A stretch of DNA of 64,000 nucleotides from Bacteroidota bacterium (GCA_030148165.1 JASBTZ010000013.1:186001-250000); one strand, 5' to 3'; shown: positions 18,066 to 27,030, numbered from the stretch's first letter. Notes: a model not told the origin generated them from the sequence alone. Program-made: numbers and translations.

Positions 18066-19064
18066 CTAATTAAAGTCGTGTTTAATCACTTGATATATTT
18101 CTTCTGTCACAGCATCCCGGACATAGATCAGGAGATGTAAGTTTGTGTCATCGTACAAATGACCATCCGATGTATACTCCGGTCCGGCTGGTAATGCATA
18201 ACTATAATTAAAATAGTACTTGCCGTTTTGCATATGGGCGGCATCAAGTTTTTGACCCAGGAATCTGCCATCAATACAACCTCTCATTACATTGTGGTGA
18301 AGATAATTCAGGGAATCAACACTACTTGGGAACTTCTGCGGTTTAATAATGGAATCTTCCAGCAGATAAACGACCGTATACAGATCATTGGTTAATGTTG
18401 GGTCAATAATCTCGATTTCCGTGTGTAGAAATAAACCGCTTGTAGAAGGGTAATAATTCGAGGCCGCCTGAATATTCACTTTGAGATCATTTGCTGCTAA
18501 TGCACTAGCAACTGCCGATGACCAATTAGCTGGTGAAATAGTAATTTGATTAGACCCATCTTTTATACGGCTCACTGTTCCTTGCGGATTGCCAAAGAAT
18601 TGCGAGGAGGGATCAACTCCATTCGGTCCCATCCGATCTCCGATTTGCAATGCTTCCGCATTGGCAAAATTATGTATGTATGTCGGTGGAACGACGGTTT
18701 GAAAATCTCCTGGTGCTATATGTGTGGCGTTCCAGTTCGTTTCATTAAACGGTTCTGGGCCCGTGTGAACCGCGGCGGAAAACACCGTTCCGGGGTTGTT
18801 GCTTTCCAATTGTTTAGCAAGTTCTGCCGCAGGTGGGCAAAAAACACACCGATGACCAGTATAGTCCTCAACGAGTAAATTTCTCTGGGTGTTCGTGTTT
18901 TGAGTAAATGTGGGCCACTCATTGTTAGCATAATCTGCTGAATCTCCTCCTGGATATAGGTCATAATTCAATTCAGTGCTCACAACTTTTGGGTAAATAT
19001 TATCAACCTTATCACATGCCAAAAGTGCAGTTGCTAAAAGTCCTATCAATAAAATTCTTTTCAT
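18066..19064 (-). CDS. Omp28-related lipoprotein
   Basis: This 332-residue lipoprotein (lipobox LLAC) has the Omp28 family signature VEDYTGHRCVFCPPAAELAKQLE. That is a thioredoxin-like N-terminal domain with a CxxC pair (C-V-F-C). A long beta-rich C-terminal part follows (YTVVYLLEDSIIKPQ, YLHHNVMRGCIDG), also typical of Omp28 proteins. It is the last gene of an operon with a TlpA-like thioredoxin and a DUF6029 protein. A role in thiol chemistry at the outer membrane is inferred. Confidence 0.88.
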   Translation of the reverse strand: MKRILLIGLLATALLACDKVDNIYPKVVSTELNYDLYPGGDSADYANNEWPTFTQNTNTQRNLLVEDYTGHRCVFCPPAAELAKQLESNNPGTVFSAAVHTGPEPFNETNWNATHIAPGDFQTVVPPTYIHNFANAEALQIGDRMGPNGVDPSSQFFGNPQGTVSRIKDGSNQITISPANWSSAVASALAANDLKVNIQAASNYYPSTSGLFLHTEIEIIDPTLTNDLYTVVYLLEDSIIKPQKFPSSVDSLNYLHHNVMRGCIDGRFLGQKLDAAHMQNGKYYFNYSYALPAGPEYTSDGHLYDDTNLHLLIYVRDAVTEEIYQVIKHDFN

Positions 19065-19075
19065 CTCTAATCAAT

Positions 19076-20938
19076 TTAGAAGCTATGTGTAAAGCTCATT
19101 GTTAAACCATATGATGCCGGTACATTTCGACAGATTCCGCCGACACAGAATAGTCCGGCACGTTGTTTACCGTATCCGATCGTCAGTCTTGTCGCCCCTC
19201 TAATATATCCTGCGGATACATAGACGTGGTGAACTCCTGTCTTTCCACCTTGCGTAGAATAGTAAGAGAAGGTTCCTTTGCCTTCTGATATGCTTTCTCT
19301 ACTCTTCAGGTTATATTGATCCATTATACTAAAGAACCAATGTGGAGAGAAATTGTATTCAACAAGCGCTGTTATCCAGTTTCCTTTGTCATTCCAGACA
19401 TCTCCTTCATATGTTAACGTATCTCCTGCCTCCGTGATTTCTTCGAAGTACCCGTATACTTTATTTATAAGCAAGCCCTGTAATTCAGCCCGAACAGAAT
19501 GCTTCCTGTTAATCTTATAGCCAACCTCTATTACGCCAATTTGTGATCTGATCACTCCTTTTGCAAAGCTTGCTACTTTATTAACGTCATTATTCATCAT
19601 CATGTTGAAATAACTCAGCTTTAAATTGAATTTCTTAGAGAATTTGCGATAAATGCTCACGTTAATATCCTGCCAGAAGAAATTTGGATTGTTGTAATAC
19701 TTTGTGGTGTCGTAGTGGACTTCAGAAGGGTTTGTGATATAACTGAAATCAGATAAGTCTGAATGGCTAAAAACACCTGATTCGTAATAAATCCCTGTAG
19801 TATCACCCGGCACATAATTCGATAAGTCCCTTTTCGGACTCATAGCAAAAGATCCATTCAGGTTGATCGAAGTCCCATACTTACCACCTAGTTTTGATCC
19901 TCTTTTAATCGTGTATAACACTTCTCCTTGATAAGCTATTTCCCCTAATGGTTGAGTAGCCCATGGATAGAGCGAGGAAACCAGGTTGTACGTATGTACC
20001 TTATTCATGGCGGGCAAATAATTAATCAATAGATTTTGAAGCTTTGCAGTTCTATCTGAACGATAGCTCATATTATCAACCGACTTCGCCGATAAAAGAA
20101 TTCCCAAGCCTTTCTGTGAATAACCAAAATTAATTACTGCTGCATGTCCATTGTTATAGATCACTCGTCCATATGCATCATATTGATCTTCACTGGGGTC
20201 CTGACCTTTAAAAATATACTCACCGTCCAGTGTATACTTTCCATATCGCAGTTTCAGTCTACCACCATAAGCACCTACATTTTCCGGTAGAATTATAGAG
20301 TCAATATCTTCTGATTGGTATTTACTGACCAGAGATCCTCCAATTGCAACATTCAGCTTTTTGTCTTTTAATGCCTTAATTGCCTGGTTTAAATTAATTT
20401 CTCCGTCAACACCTCTCACAATTCCATCGCCATGCTCTATTCGGTTATTAAATTCTTCACGCTGATAGCCATAAACTCCTTTGATCGTAACTCCGGTAAG
20501 TGGTCTGAGGATTAATCTGGCGCCATCCATCATGTTATCATAACCAAGGGTGCGATCTTCATATGCACGGAATGCCAATCCTGATCCGAATTGCTCGTAA
20601 AATGACCCCATTGTCACGTCTACAAAATCGTTCTCATAACCGACATAGCGCATTCCGATTCCGGTTCCGTTAAAGTTTACAGGATATCCTTGAATGGATG
20701 GAAGGTAAGATTCCATCCTCAAACCGGCTTTAAAATTCCCTTGAGTATAAAATACATTCATATAGGAATTCAGTAAACTTATTTGATCCGGTTGATTCGC
20801 CCCAATAGTCTGATCTTCCAGTAAATACTGAAATATACTTTCAACATTACCGGTAATATTAGCGGCATTATTTTCCTGCTGACCAAAGACAGCGATTGGT
20901 AAGACAGCCGTCGAAACGACTAAAAGAAGTTTTTTCAT
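19076..20938 (-). CDS. DUF6029 family outer-membrane protein
   Basis: The 620 residues begin at the ATG at 20938, one codon inside a TTG-started frame. There is a signal peptide (MKKLLLVVSTAVLPIAVFGQ). The rest is a large predicted beta-barrel with a conserved opening (NITGNVESIFQYL, FKAGLRMESYLPSIQGYP, SFYEQFGSGLAFRAYEDRTLGYDN) and an aromatic last strand (GLTMSFTHSF). This matches DUF6029, which in Bacteroidota sits between a TlpA-like protein and an Omp28-like lipoprotein, as here. It probably forms an outer-membrane channel or receptor; the cargo is unknown. Confidence 0.88.
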   Translation of the reverse strand: MKKLLLVVSTAVLPIAVFGQQENNAANITGNVESIFQYLLEDQTIGANQPDQISLLNSYMNVFYTQGNFKAGLRMESYLPSIQGYPVNFNGTGIGMRYVGYENDFVDVTMGSFYEQFGSGLAFRAYEDRTLGYDNMMDGARLILRPLTGVTIKGVYGYQREEFNNRIEHGDGIVRGVDGEINLNQAIKALKDKKLNVAIGGSLVSKYQSEDIDSIILPENVGAYGGRLKLRYGKYTLDGEYIFKGQDPSEDQYDAYGRVIYNNGHAAVINFGYSQKGLGILLSAKSVDNMSYRSDRTAKLQNLLINYLPAMNKVHTYNLVSSLYPWATQPLGEIAYQGEVLYTIKRGSKLGGKYGTSINLNGSFAMSPKRDLSNYVPGDTTGIYYESGVFSHSDLSDFSYITNPSEVHYDTTKYYNNPNFFWQDINVSIYRKFSKKFNLKLSYFNMMMNNDVNKVASFAKGVIRSQIGVIEVGYKINRKHSVRAELQGLLINKVYGYFEEITEAGDTLTYEGDVWNDKGNWITALVEYNFSPHWFFSIMDQYNLKSRESISEGKGTFSYYSTQGGKTGVHHVYVSAGYIRGATRLTIGYGKQRAGLFCVGGICRNVPASYGLTMSFTHSF

Positions 20939-20959
20939 CAAGTAAAGTAGTAATCCAAA

Positions 20960-21472
20960 TTATTCAGCAACCAACTCCAATAGGTGATCATAGAGTTCGT
21001 CTTCATCACCAGGAGCATAGTTGTTATGAGAATAAACAACATTCCCATCCTTGTCAAGCAAGAATGTATGAGGTACATTGTTTACACCCATCGCACGTTT
21101 AAAGTCACCATTAGGGTCCAATAAAACTAAATATTCCCATCCTCTTCCATTCACATAAACAGGTACGGAATTTTTTGTTCGTTCATCATCAATTGAAACA
21201 GCAACAAGGTTAACTCCCGTTTCGTCCTGCCAATCTATATACAGATCGTGAATGGTATTCAATTCCCTTTTACAAGGAGAACACCAGGTTGCCCAAAAGC
21301 TAATAATAACCGGGCCATCAAATCCCAGCTCTGCCGTATTAACCGCGTTTCCCTCCATGTCCTTCAACTGAACTGAAGCAACCTTTTTCTCAATTTTTGA
21401 ATGTTCTTCCTGACCAAATGAAATTAGGGTAAAAGAAACAGCAGCTAGTAATAAAAATATTTTATTCATCAT
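20960..21472 (-). CDS. TlpA/ResA-like thioredoxin-family protein
   Basis: The 170 residues start at 21472 (a second ATG follows directly); the longer frame would precede the signal peptide MNKIFLLLAAVSFTLISFGQ. The redox motif is FWATWCSPCKRE, a CxxC of the TlpA/ResA group, with the cis-Pro region VNNVPHTFLLDKDGNVV. It acts in the periplasm, reducing or oxidising thiols. As first gene of the TlpA-DUF6029-Omp28 operon it may service the CxxC of Omp28 or of the barrel protein. Confidence 0.92.
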   Translation of the reverse strand: MMNKIFLLLAAVSFTLISFGQEEHSKIEKKVASVQLKDMEGNAVNTAELGFDGPVIISFWATWCSPCKRELNTIHDLYIDWQDETGVNLVAVSIDDERTKNSVPVYVNGRGWEYLVLLDPNGDFKRAMGVNNVPHTFLLDKDGNVVYSHNNYAPGDEDELYDHLLELVAE

Positions 21473-21518
21473 TGTTAGTTTAAATTCGAGCAGGTAATTC
21501 AAAAATCCTGCCGACTCT

Positions 21519-21526
21519 CAAAATTA
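21519..21526 (-). promoter_or_regulatory. Promoter -7 element of the TlpA-DUF6029-Omp28 operon
   Basis: TAATTTTG on the minus strand fits TAnnTTTG. It lies 46 bases upstream of the TlpA start. No good -33 TTG was seen. Confidence 0.4.
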
Positions 21527-21678
21527 ATCGAATTTCATTTGTAATGAGTCTAGATTATCCAATATATTCTTGAATTCCTAAATTAGTGACTTCTTTTCCA
21601 ATTTCAAGTATAAGGTCTATTTTAGGATTTCAATATAACAAAGGCTTTGATTTTTAATTTTTGGTTCAGACTTTGATA

Positions 21679-21713
21679 TTTGTTGTCAAGTACCGGCTTT
21701 ATGCCTATATTTG
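21679..21713 (+). promoter_or_regulatory. Bacteroidetes-type promoter of the T9SS protein gene
   Basis: TTTG (21679-21682) and TTG (21683-21685) are followed after 20 bases by TATATTTG (21706-21713), the complete consensus. Transcription should start near 21720, 15 bases before the ATG at 21735. This rules out the longer TTG-started frame at 21711, which would begin inside the promoter. Confidence 0.8.
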
Positions 21714-21734
21714 GTTAGTAACACAGATAAGACT

Positions 21735-22490
21735 ATGAAAAGAATTTTACTTACTTCATTATTAAGTTTTGGGATTGTGGCATTTTCAAATGCTCAGATC
21801 GAGATGTACCTGGACGGTGGATCTACAGATGTTTCCGGAACAACAATACAACTAGGACCTGACTATCCGGGAGACGAAATAGTATCTGATATCCATATCG
21901 TAAATAACGTAGGAAACCCTGGGGATTCTGTTTACTGGACGATTACAAGAGTTCGTGTTAATGAGCAGGCATCATGGGTAGATTACTTATGTTGGGGACA
22001 TGAAACTGATCCTTTCGGAGGGATTTGCTACTCAGCAGGCTCAATGGACTTCACATCATGGACAACGCCTACCGGAGTATGGGTTGATGCAGGAGAAGGA
22101 GGAATTCTTCAAACGTATATTACGCCAGAAGAAAGTGCACCTGCAACGGTTACCTACAGATATTTTGTCTCAAAAGATAACGGTCAGACATATGATGACT
22201 CAGTTGATATTGAGGTTTCTTTTTCTGCAGGAATCGAAGATATAAAACCTGAGTTAACAATGGGTGTTAGCCCAAATCCGGCGAGTGAAAACCTAACGGT
22301 TTATACCAATGGAATTGACAACACTACTGTTAAAATGGTTGACGTTCTTGGAAATGTAGTTTTAAAAGAAACAATCATTGAAGAATCAAAATCAATTAAC
22401 GTTTCAAAATTCAGAAACGGTATTTACTTTGTAATGGTGGAAGCGCCAAATGCAAAATCAATCAATAGAAAAGTTATTATCAGACATTAA
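21735..22490 (+). CDS. Small secreted protein with T9SS type A sorting domain
   Basis: This 251-residue protein starts at 21735 with a signal peptide (MKRILLTSLLSFGIVAFSNAQ). The mature N-terminal part is one beta-sandwich-like domain (IEMYLDGGSTDVSGTTIQLGP, then NVGNPGDSVYWTITRVRVNE, ending APATVTYRYFVSKDNGQTYDDSVDIEVSF). The C-terminal T9SS domain begins MGVSPNPASENLTVY and ends with the usual GIYFVMVE...KVIIRH. It is a single-gene unit with its own strong promoter and terminator, suggesting high and independent expression. Function is unknown; an adhesin or structural surface role is a guess. Confidence 0.88.
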   Translation: MKRILLTSLLSFGIVAFSNAQIEMYLDGGSTDVSGTTIQLGPDYPGDEIVSDIHIVNNVGNPGDSVYWTITRVRVNEQASWVDYLCWGHETDPFGGICYSAGSMDFTSWTTPTGVWVDAGEGGILQTYITPEESAPATVTYRYFVSKDNGQTYDDSVDIEVSFSAGIEDIKPELTMGVSPNPASENLTVYTNGIDNTTVKMVDVLGNVVLKETIIEESKSINVSKFRNGIYFVMVEAPNAKSINRKVIIRH

Positions 22491-22511
22491 TCCTGATAAG
22501 ACACGATATGA

Positions 22512-22539
22512 AAGGCCGCTTTATAGCGGTCTTTTTTTT
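22512..22539 (+). terminator. Rho-independent terminator of the T9SS protein gene
   Basis: The stem AAGGCCGCT/AGCGGTCTT contains one G-U pair, has a TTAT loop, and is followed by eight or nine T. It cleanly separates the upstream T9SS gene from cysQ. Confidence 0.9.
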
Positions 22540-22564
22540 GCAAAATAAATCTTGATTCGTTTCG

Positions 22565-22572
22565 TATATTTG
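22565..22572 (+). promoter_or_regulatory. Promoter -7 element (TATATTTG) of the cysQ operon
   Basis: A perfect TAnnTTTG box lies just before the proposed cysQ start. The nearest upstream TTTG (22537-22540) is 24 bases away, slightly long. It implies transcription from about 22579, almost at the start codon. Confidence 0.45.
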
Positions 22573-22581
22573 AATGTAAAA

Positions 22582-23385
22582 TTGAGCGAATTACCTTTAA
22601 TATATAAGACTGCTATTGAGGCATCCATGGAAGCCTCAGATGCCATTGTCAAAATATATAATCAGGACTTCAAGGCAGTTTACAAAGAAGATGGATCTCC
22701 CGTTACGGAGGCAGATATAGAATCTTCAAAGATCATTCATCAATACCTTGCAAAAACTAATATTCCGGCTATAGGCGAAGAAATTGAAGAGCTGGATTAT
22801 AGCGAACGATCGAAATGGAGTGAAAACTGGCTTATCGACCCGCTTGACGGTACAAAGATGTTTTTGCGTCGCAATGACGAGTTCTCAGTTAATATTGCTC
22901 ATATCGTTCAGGGGAAGGCTACCTTTGGAATAATTACAAGCCCTACGGAACGAGAAATTTTATTTGGTAATAGTGAATACGGAGTTCATATATCAACTTT
23001 CGCTGATTTTTCTAAACCGGATCAATGGAAAAAAGTCACACCAATGACCAGCATGAATAACCCATTGACCGTTATTTGCTCAAGAGACTATACACATGGG
23101 TCCGCTTTCAATTACATGCAGGTACTCGAACGGGAGTTCGGAGAATTGAATTATTCGAAAAAAGGTAGTGCATTGAAGTTCTTTGATCTTGTTCGTGGAA
23201 GCGCAGATATATACGCCAGGTTTGCGCCAACTATGGAATGGGACATCGCTCCGGGCCAGGCTATTTTAGAAGCACTTGGAGGTCAGGTTGTTGATGTACG
23301 TAATAATAACCCGCTTAGGTACAACAAGAAAAGCTTATATAACCCACACTTTATTGCAATGTCGAAGGCATTCGCTAAAAGATGA
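22582..23385 (+). CDS. cysQ: 3'(2'),5'-bisphosphate nucleotidase CysQ
   Basis: This inositol-monophosphatase-family enzyme hydrolyses 3'-phosphoadenosine 5'-phosphate, the by-product of sulfate assimilation and sulfation. The metal-site motifs are GEEIEE, DPLDGT (residues 86-91) and WDIAPGQAILEALGG. No ATG lies near the N-terminus. A TTG at 22582 gives about 267 residues and a normal family length, while the longer frame (TTG at 22552) starts before the -7 box. The start is therefore uncertain by about ten codons. The stop overlaps the next gene (ATGA), so cysQ is transcribed with the two RemB-like barrels. In Flavobacteria these functions are otherwise unrelated. Confidence 0.9.
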   Translation: MSELPLIYKTAIEASMEASDAIVKIYNQDFKAVYKEDGSPVTEADIESSKIIHQYLAKTNIPAIGEEIEELDYSERSKWSENWLIDPLDGTKMFLRRNDEFSVNIAHIVQGKATFGIITSPTEREILFGNSEYGVHISTFADFSKPDQWKKVTPMTSMNNPLTVICSRDYTHGSAFNYMQVLEREFGELNYSKKGSALKFFDLVRGSADIYARFAPTMEWDIAPGQAILEALGGQVVDVRNNNPLRYNKKSLYNPHFIAMSKAFAKR

Positions 23386-24932
23386 GACACCTACTGACAT
23401 ATGGCTTCATTCTGCTTGTCGGAATCTCATTCGGGCAACAAAACCTGATTCCTATTGGTAGCTTTTATAAAGACCAGGTGTTTGCTAATAAATTGAATAA
23501 GCCGTATAACGAAGGTTCCTTTTTCCCCGTAGTTGAAGCGGATTACAACTTAATTAATGCCATCGTTGATTCGAGTAAACAGTACTATGAGTTCACTCAG
23601 ACATTGTTTAAAAAACATCTGTTTGAGATCGAAGCTAAAGATTGTCAGATCAACATTTCACCGGTGATTGATTTCTCATTGGGAAGAGATTTGGCAGACA
23701 CGAATGATCGTAAGTTGTTTCAAAATACACGTGGTGTTTATATGGAGGTTGACCTGTTTAAGAACTTCTCGTTCTCTACCGCATTTTTTGAAAATCAAGG
23801 CCGATACACAAGATACGAAAGCAACTTTTACGAGAGTGCCGGGGAAAGATATCCCCAACCGGATTCCACTTATCAGAGACAAAATGCTGTCATTCCAGGA
23901 GCGGCAAGAACAAAGTACTTCAAGGATGATGGCTTCGATTATGCGTACGCGATAGGATCATTTTGCTACCGGCCAGTTGAAAAAATTTTGATTGCCGCAG
24001 GTAACAATCAGCAATTTATCGGAGAAGGCCACCGTTCGCTACTGCTTTCTGATAATTCAGCAGGCATTCCGTATCTCAGGATAACATATAAAATGTCAGA
24101 AAAGTTCACCTTTTCTTATATGCGGGCGAGAGCATTGAATCTACTTCGAAGACCCTATACAAACACGGCTGAAGCATATTATGAAACAAAGGGGCTTGCC
24201 GTAAACTATCTTACTTATAAGCCAACCGAAAATATTAATATCAGTTTATTCGAGGGAACACTTTGGAACCAGGGCGATTCAATTAGCAGCCAATCATTAC
24301 ACCCATTATATTATAACCCAATCACATTAGTTTCTTCATTTGCTGTGGATGAACCGGGCGAAATCAACCCGTTGATCGGCCTGAATGCAGGCGCACAAAT
24401 TTTACCTAAACATCGGGTCTATGGCCAAGTAGCTTTTAGCAACCTCGAATTTAGTTCAACCGCTTTCCAAATAGGTTATCGCGGATACAACTTCTTTGGG
24501 TTGAATGATTTCATGATTCAGCTGGAGTATAACGCTGTGCCCGAAAATTTCTATGAGAGTGAGAACCCTCGTTTAAACTATAGTAACTATAACCTACCAC
24601 TGGCCCATGCGAGATCTAATTCCTTTAATGAGTTTCTAGTTAGAATTAATTACGAATGGAATCGAGTATATTTTGAACAGGCATATCATTATTATGACCT
24701 GAAGAATCATTCAGGGTCAGCCTTGTTACCCATTTATCAAAATGCGGGTGAAGAAACCTATAGTATCAATTATTCGAATTCAGAAATCGGATATCGTTTC
24801 AATAGAAAAATGAATCTCTGTCTATTCGGTGCTTTTACATATCGAATCGATGGTTCAATAGACGGCACAGAAACGCAATTCGTCAGCATTGGTTTGCGCA
24901 CAGCAATTCTTAATCATTACAAAGATTTTTAA
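23382..24932 (+). CDS. RemB/Wzi-like outer-membrane protein, copy A
   Basis: The 516 residues begin with a signal peptide (MRHLLTYGFILLVGISFGQ). The signature GNNQQFIGEGHRSLLLSD (207-224), followed by PYLRITYKM, is typical of the capsule-assembly Wzi family that includes gliding-motility protein RemB. The remaining sequence is a predicted beta-barrel with many aromatic residues (YNAVPENFYESENPRLNYSN, FEQAYHYYDLKN), closing on GLRTAILNHYKDF. RemB is a surface or outer-membrane component that affects gliding and colony spreading in Flavobacterium johnsoniae. Assigning gliding here is inference. The gene overlaps cysQ upstream and the second paralogue downstream (TAATG). Confidence 0.82.
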   Translation: MRHLLTYGFILLVGISFGQQNLIPIGSFYKDQVFANKLNKPYNEGSFFPVVEADYNLINAIVDSSKQYYEFTQTLFKKHLFEIEAKDCQINISPVIDFSLGRDLADTNDRKLFQNTRGVYMEVDLFKNFSFSTAFFENQGRYTRYESNFYESAGERYPQPDSTYQRQNAVIPGAARTKYFKDDGFDYAYAIGSFCYRPVEKILIAAGNNQQFIGEGHRSLLLSDNSAGIPYLRITYKMSEKFTFSYMRARALNLLRRPYTNTAEAYYETKGLAVNYLTYKPTENINISLFEGTLWNQGDSISSQSLHPLYYNPITLVSSFAVDEPGEINPLIGLNAGAQILPKHRVYGQVAFSNLEFSSTAFQIGYRGYNFFGLNDFMIQLEYNAVPENFYESENPRLNYSNYNLPLAHARSNSFNEFLVRINYEWNRVYFEQAYHYYDLKNHSGSALLPIYQNAGEETYSINYSNSEIGYRFNRKMNLCLFGAFTYRIDGSIDGTETQFVSIGLRTAILNHYKDF

Positions 24933-26344
24933 TGAAGCGATCTGTGTACATAGTATTAGTAATTATGCTGAGTGGTAACATGGCTGCCGGTCAGGTTGAG
25001 GTGTCACACCTATTTGAAGAATTGCCAGTTGACACTATTCAAAAAAGATCTTTTGACAATCACAATAGCCTCAAGCCATTTATACGTCAAGCTAATTCAA
25101 CCGACTCAAGTTCATATATCAAATTAGCCGGTTTAAGCGATCTAAATTACATGCAACAAACTAATGCGCATTATAAGACGGGAGCTGGTATATCGGTGGA
25201 GTCCGGGGTAAAGAACTGGTACTTTCGTCTTGCCGGTGTCCAGGGGATTTCTTCTTTCAATATGCCCTTTGAGCCCAAAGCATTTTATGTGGGTGATTCT
25301 GTCAATGGTGGGCTTTTATACACAGATATCCGATCCAGAATTTCGTATACACCAAATCACATATTTAATTTTCAGGCAGGAGTAGACCATAACTTCTTGG
25401 GAGAGGGTAGTCGGTCGCTATTATTAGGGGATTATGGAAAGCCATATCCATTCGCTCAGATCAGAACGAAGTTTTGGCATTTTGAATATTCCGTACTTTA
25501 TCAGTTCCTGAATGAGGATAATTTTGATAGAAATAAATTTGCTGCTAGTCATCATATTTCATTCAATGCAACAGACAATCTCAACATTGGAATATTTGAA
25601 TCCGTTGTGTTTCAGCCGAAGGATAGCACTCTGAATAGAGGTTTTGACGTAGAGTATTTAAATCCATTCATTTTTTATCGGCCACAGGAATATGCGCTGG
25701 GGTCTTCTGACAATGTTATTCTTGGTCTGGACCTGTCCTGGTCATGGAGGAGTCATGTAGCCTATGGTCAGTTAGTGCTGGACGAATTTTATTTGTCAGA
25801 GATTAAAGCTAAATCCGGATGGTGGGCAAATAAGTATGGTGCACAGCTGGGTGTAAAGGGAAGATTTAAAAATTGGGGCGATTGGTTCTATCGATTAGAA
25901 TACAATTTTATCCGACCATACACATTTTCACATATTAGCGATGTTGTAAATTACGGAAACAATGGATATTCACTTGGACATCCTTACGGTGCTAACTTTA
26001 TGGAAATTCTAGGTGAACTCAAGTACCAGAAGAATAAATGGCTCATTAAATTATTCTCCAACTATTTTCTGACAGGAGAGAACAAGGATGGTTTCAATTA
26101 TGGAACCAACATTTACGATTCCTACGTAAATCGGCCTTTTGAATATGATCACCGAATTGGTCAGGGAACTCAGGTGAATGGCACAAATGTGATGCTCACC
26201 ATTTCATACGAACTTCTTAAACATGGAAAAATGAACGTATTCGTGGAAAATCATGTTCGCAATCGCTATCAATTGGCCAGAACTGATTTCTACCTTGTAG
26301 CAGGGATCCGGTCTATGCTTTGGAATGACTATCGAAATTACTAA
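24932..26344 (+). CDS. RemB/Wzi-like outer-membrane protein, copy B
   Basis: The 470-residue paralogue of the preceding gene has a signal peptide (MKRSVYIVLVIMLSGNMAAGQ). The shared signature is at 150-167 (GVDHNFLGEGSRSLLLGD) followed by PYPFAQI. The barrel ends on GIRSMLWNDYRNY, the same kind of terminus as copy A (aromatic, with N-x-Y near the end). Overall the two are distant, so the duplication is old. They overlap by one base and must be co-translated. They may form a hetero-oligomer or act on two different surface polymers; the sequence does not decide. Confidence 0.82.
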   Translation: MKRSVYIVLVIMLSGNMAAGQVEVSHLFEELPVDTIQKRSFDNHNSLKPFIRQANSTDSSSYIKLAGLSDLNYMQQTNAHYKTGAGISVESGVKNWYFRLAGVQGISSFNMPFEPKAFYVGDSVNGGLLYTDIRSRISYTPNHIFNFQAGVDHNFLGEGSRSLLLGDYGKPYPFAQIRTKFWHFEYSVLYQFLNEDNFDRNKFAASHHISFNATDNLNIGIFESVVFQPKDSTLNRGFDVEYLNPFIFYRPQEYALGSSDNVILGLDLSWSWRSHVAYGQLVLDEFYLSEIKAKSGWWANKYGAQLGVKGRFKNWGDWFYRLEYNFIRPYTFSHISDVVNYGNNGYSLGHPYGANFMEILGELKYQKNKWLIKLFSNYFLTGENKDGFNYGTNIYDSYVNRPFEYDHRIGQGTQVNGTNVMLTISYELLKHGKMNVFVENHVRNRYQLARTDFYLVAGIRSMLWNDYRNY

Positions 26345-26351
26345 ATAAAAA

Positions 26352-26375
26352 AAGGTGGCCCCGAGGGACCACCTT
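26352..26375 (-). terminator. Rho-independent terminator of the ssb cluster
   Basis: The stem AAGGTGG/CCACCTT (26352-26358 with 26369-26375) has a ten-base loop and is followed on the minus strand by seven T. It also lies just after the RemB-like gene on the plus strand and may act in both directions. Confidence 0.85.
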
Positions 26376-26403
26376 AGCACATCGCAGTTGTAGGTTAGGT
26401 AGG

Positions 26404-26709
26404 TTATAGTCCGATGATGTGCTTCACTTCAACTTCCGTTATGTCCTTAGTTGACCCGGACTTGTCAACATAAGTTCTTTTAACTAGTCGGCCATGGATG
26501 GCTAATTGCCTGCCTTTTTCACCATAATTTTCTATGAAGCTGGCCATGTTGCCCCATGCAAATACTCTATGCCATTGAGCTTTTTTGTCATGAAATTTAT
26601 TCGTCGCGAAACTAAAGCGCGCAATTTTACTGCCGTTTTCAAAATTTGTGATTTTGGCTGGTGAACCCATGTTACCAACGAGCGTGATATTATTTCTTAA
26701 TGTTTGCAT
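26404..26709 (-). CDS. ssb: Single-stranded DNA-binding protein, short paralogue 3
   Basis: This 101-residue OB-fold protein has the SSB core: NNITLVGNMGSPAKITNFENGSKIARFSFATN, then WHRVFAWGNMASFIENYGEKGRQLAIHGRLVKRTY. It ends straight after the fold (VEVKHIIGL), so it lacks the flexible linker and the acidic DDDIPF-type tip that recruits repair and replication proteins in standard SSB. It is the last of three tandem ssb genes. Such short forms could modulate a longer SSB or serve DNA uptake; the role is not shown by sequence. Confidence 0.88.
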   Translation of the reverse strand: MQTLRNNITLVGNMGSPAKITNFENGSKIARFSFATNKFHDKKAQWHRVFAWGNMASFIENYGEKGRQLAIHGRLVKRTYVDKSGSTKDITEVEVKHIIGL

Positions 26710-26718
26710 AAGTGTTAA

Positions 26719-27030
26719 TTATAAGATGATTAAATCGTTTACCTCTACTTCGGAAATAAACTGTTTTACTCCTTGTTTGTGATAGAATCTGGTTTTCAAC
26801 TTTCCTTCGATCGCCAGCTCTATTCCAACGTCTCCCAGTTCTTCCAGAACTCGGACCCATTTCCCCCACGCAGCAATTCGATGCCAGTGATTGCGACGCT
26901 TAGTCTTGCCTTGCTGATCGAGATACACTTCGTTGGTTGACATAGTAAACTGTGCAACTTTACGGCCTCCGGGTAATTCATAATAGCGAGGCACTGAAGT
27001 CATTTTTCCAATTAAGTTCACGTGATTCAT
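26719..27030 (-). CDS. ssb: Single-stranded DNA-binding protein, short paralogue 2
   Basis: The 103 residues start at 27030 (MNHVNLIGKM). The frame can be extended to 27105, but that region holds a C/G-rich hairpin and overlaps the end of the next ssb, so the extension is not credible. It has the full OB core (RKVAQFTMSTNEVYLDQQGKTKRRNHWHRIAAWGKWVRVLEE, IEGKLKTRFY) and ends with VEVNDLIIL, without an acidic tail. It differs clearly from its two neighbours, so the cluster is not a recent duplication. Confidence 0.86.
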   Translation of the reverse strand: MNHVNLIGKMTSVPRYYELPGGRKVAQFTMSTNEVYLDQQGKTKRRNHWHRIAAWGKWVRVLEELGDVGIELAIEGKLKTRFYHKQGVKQFISEVEVNDLIIL

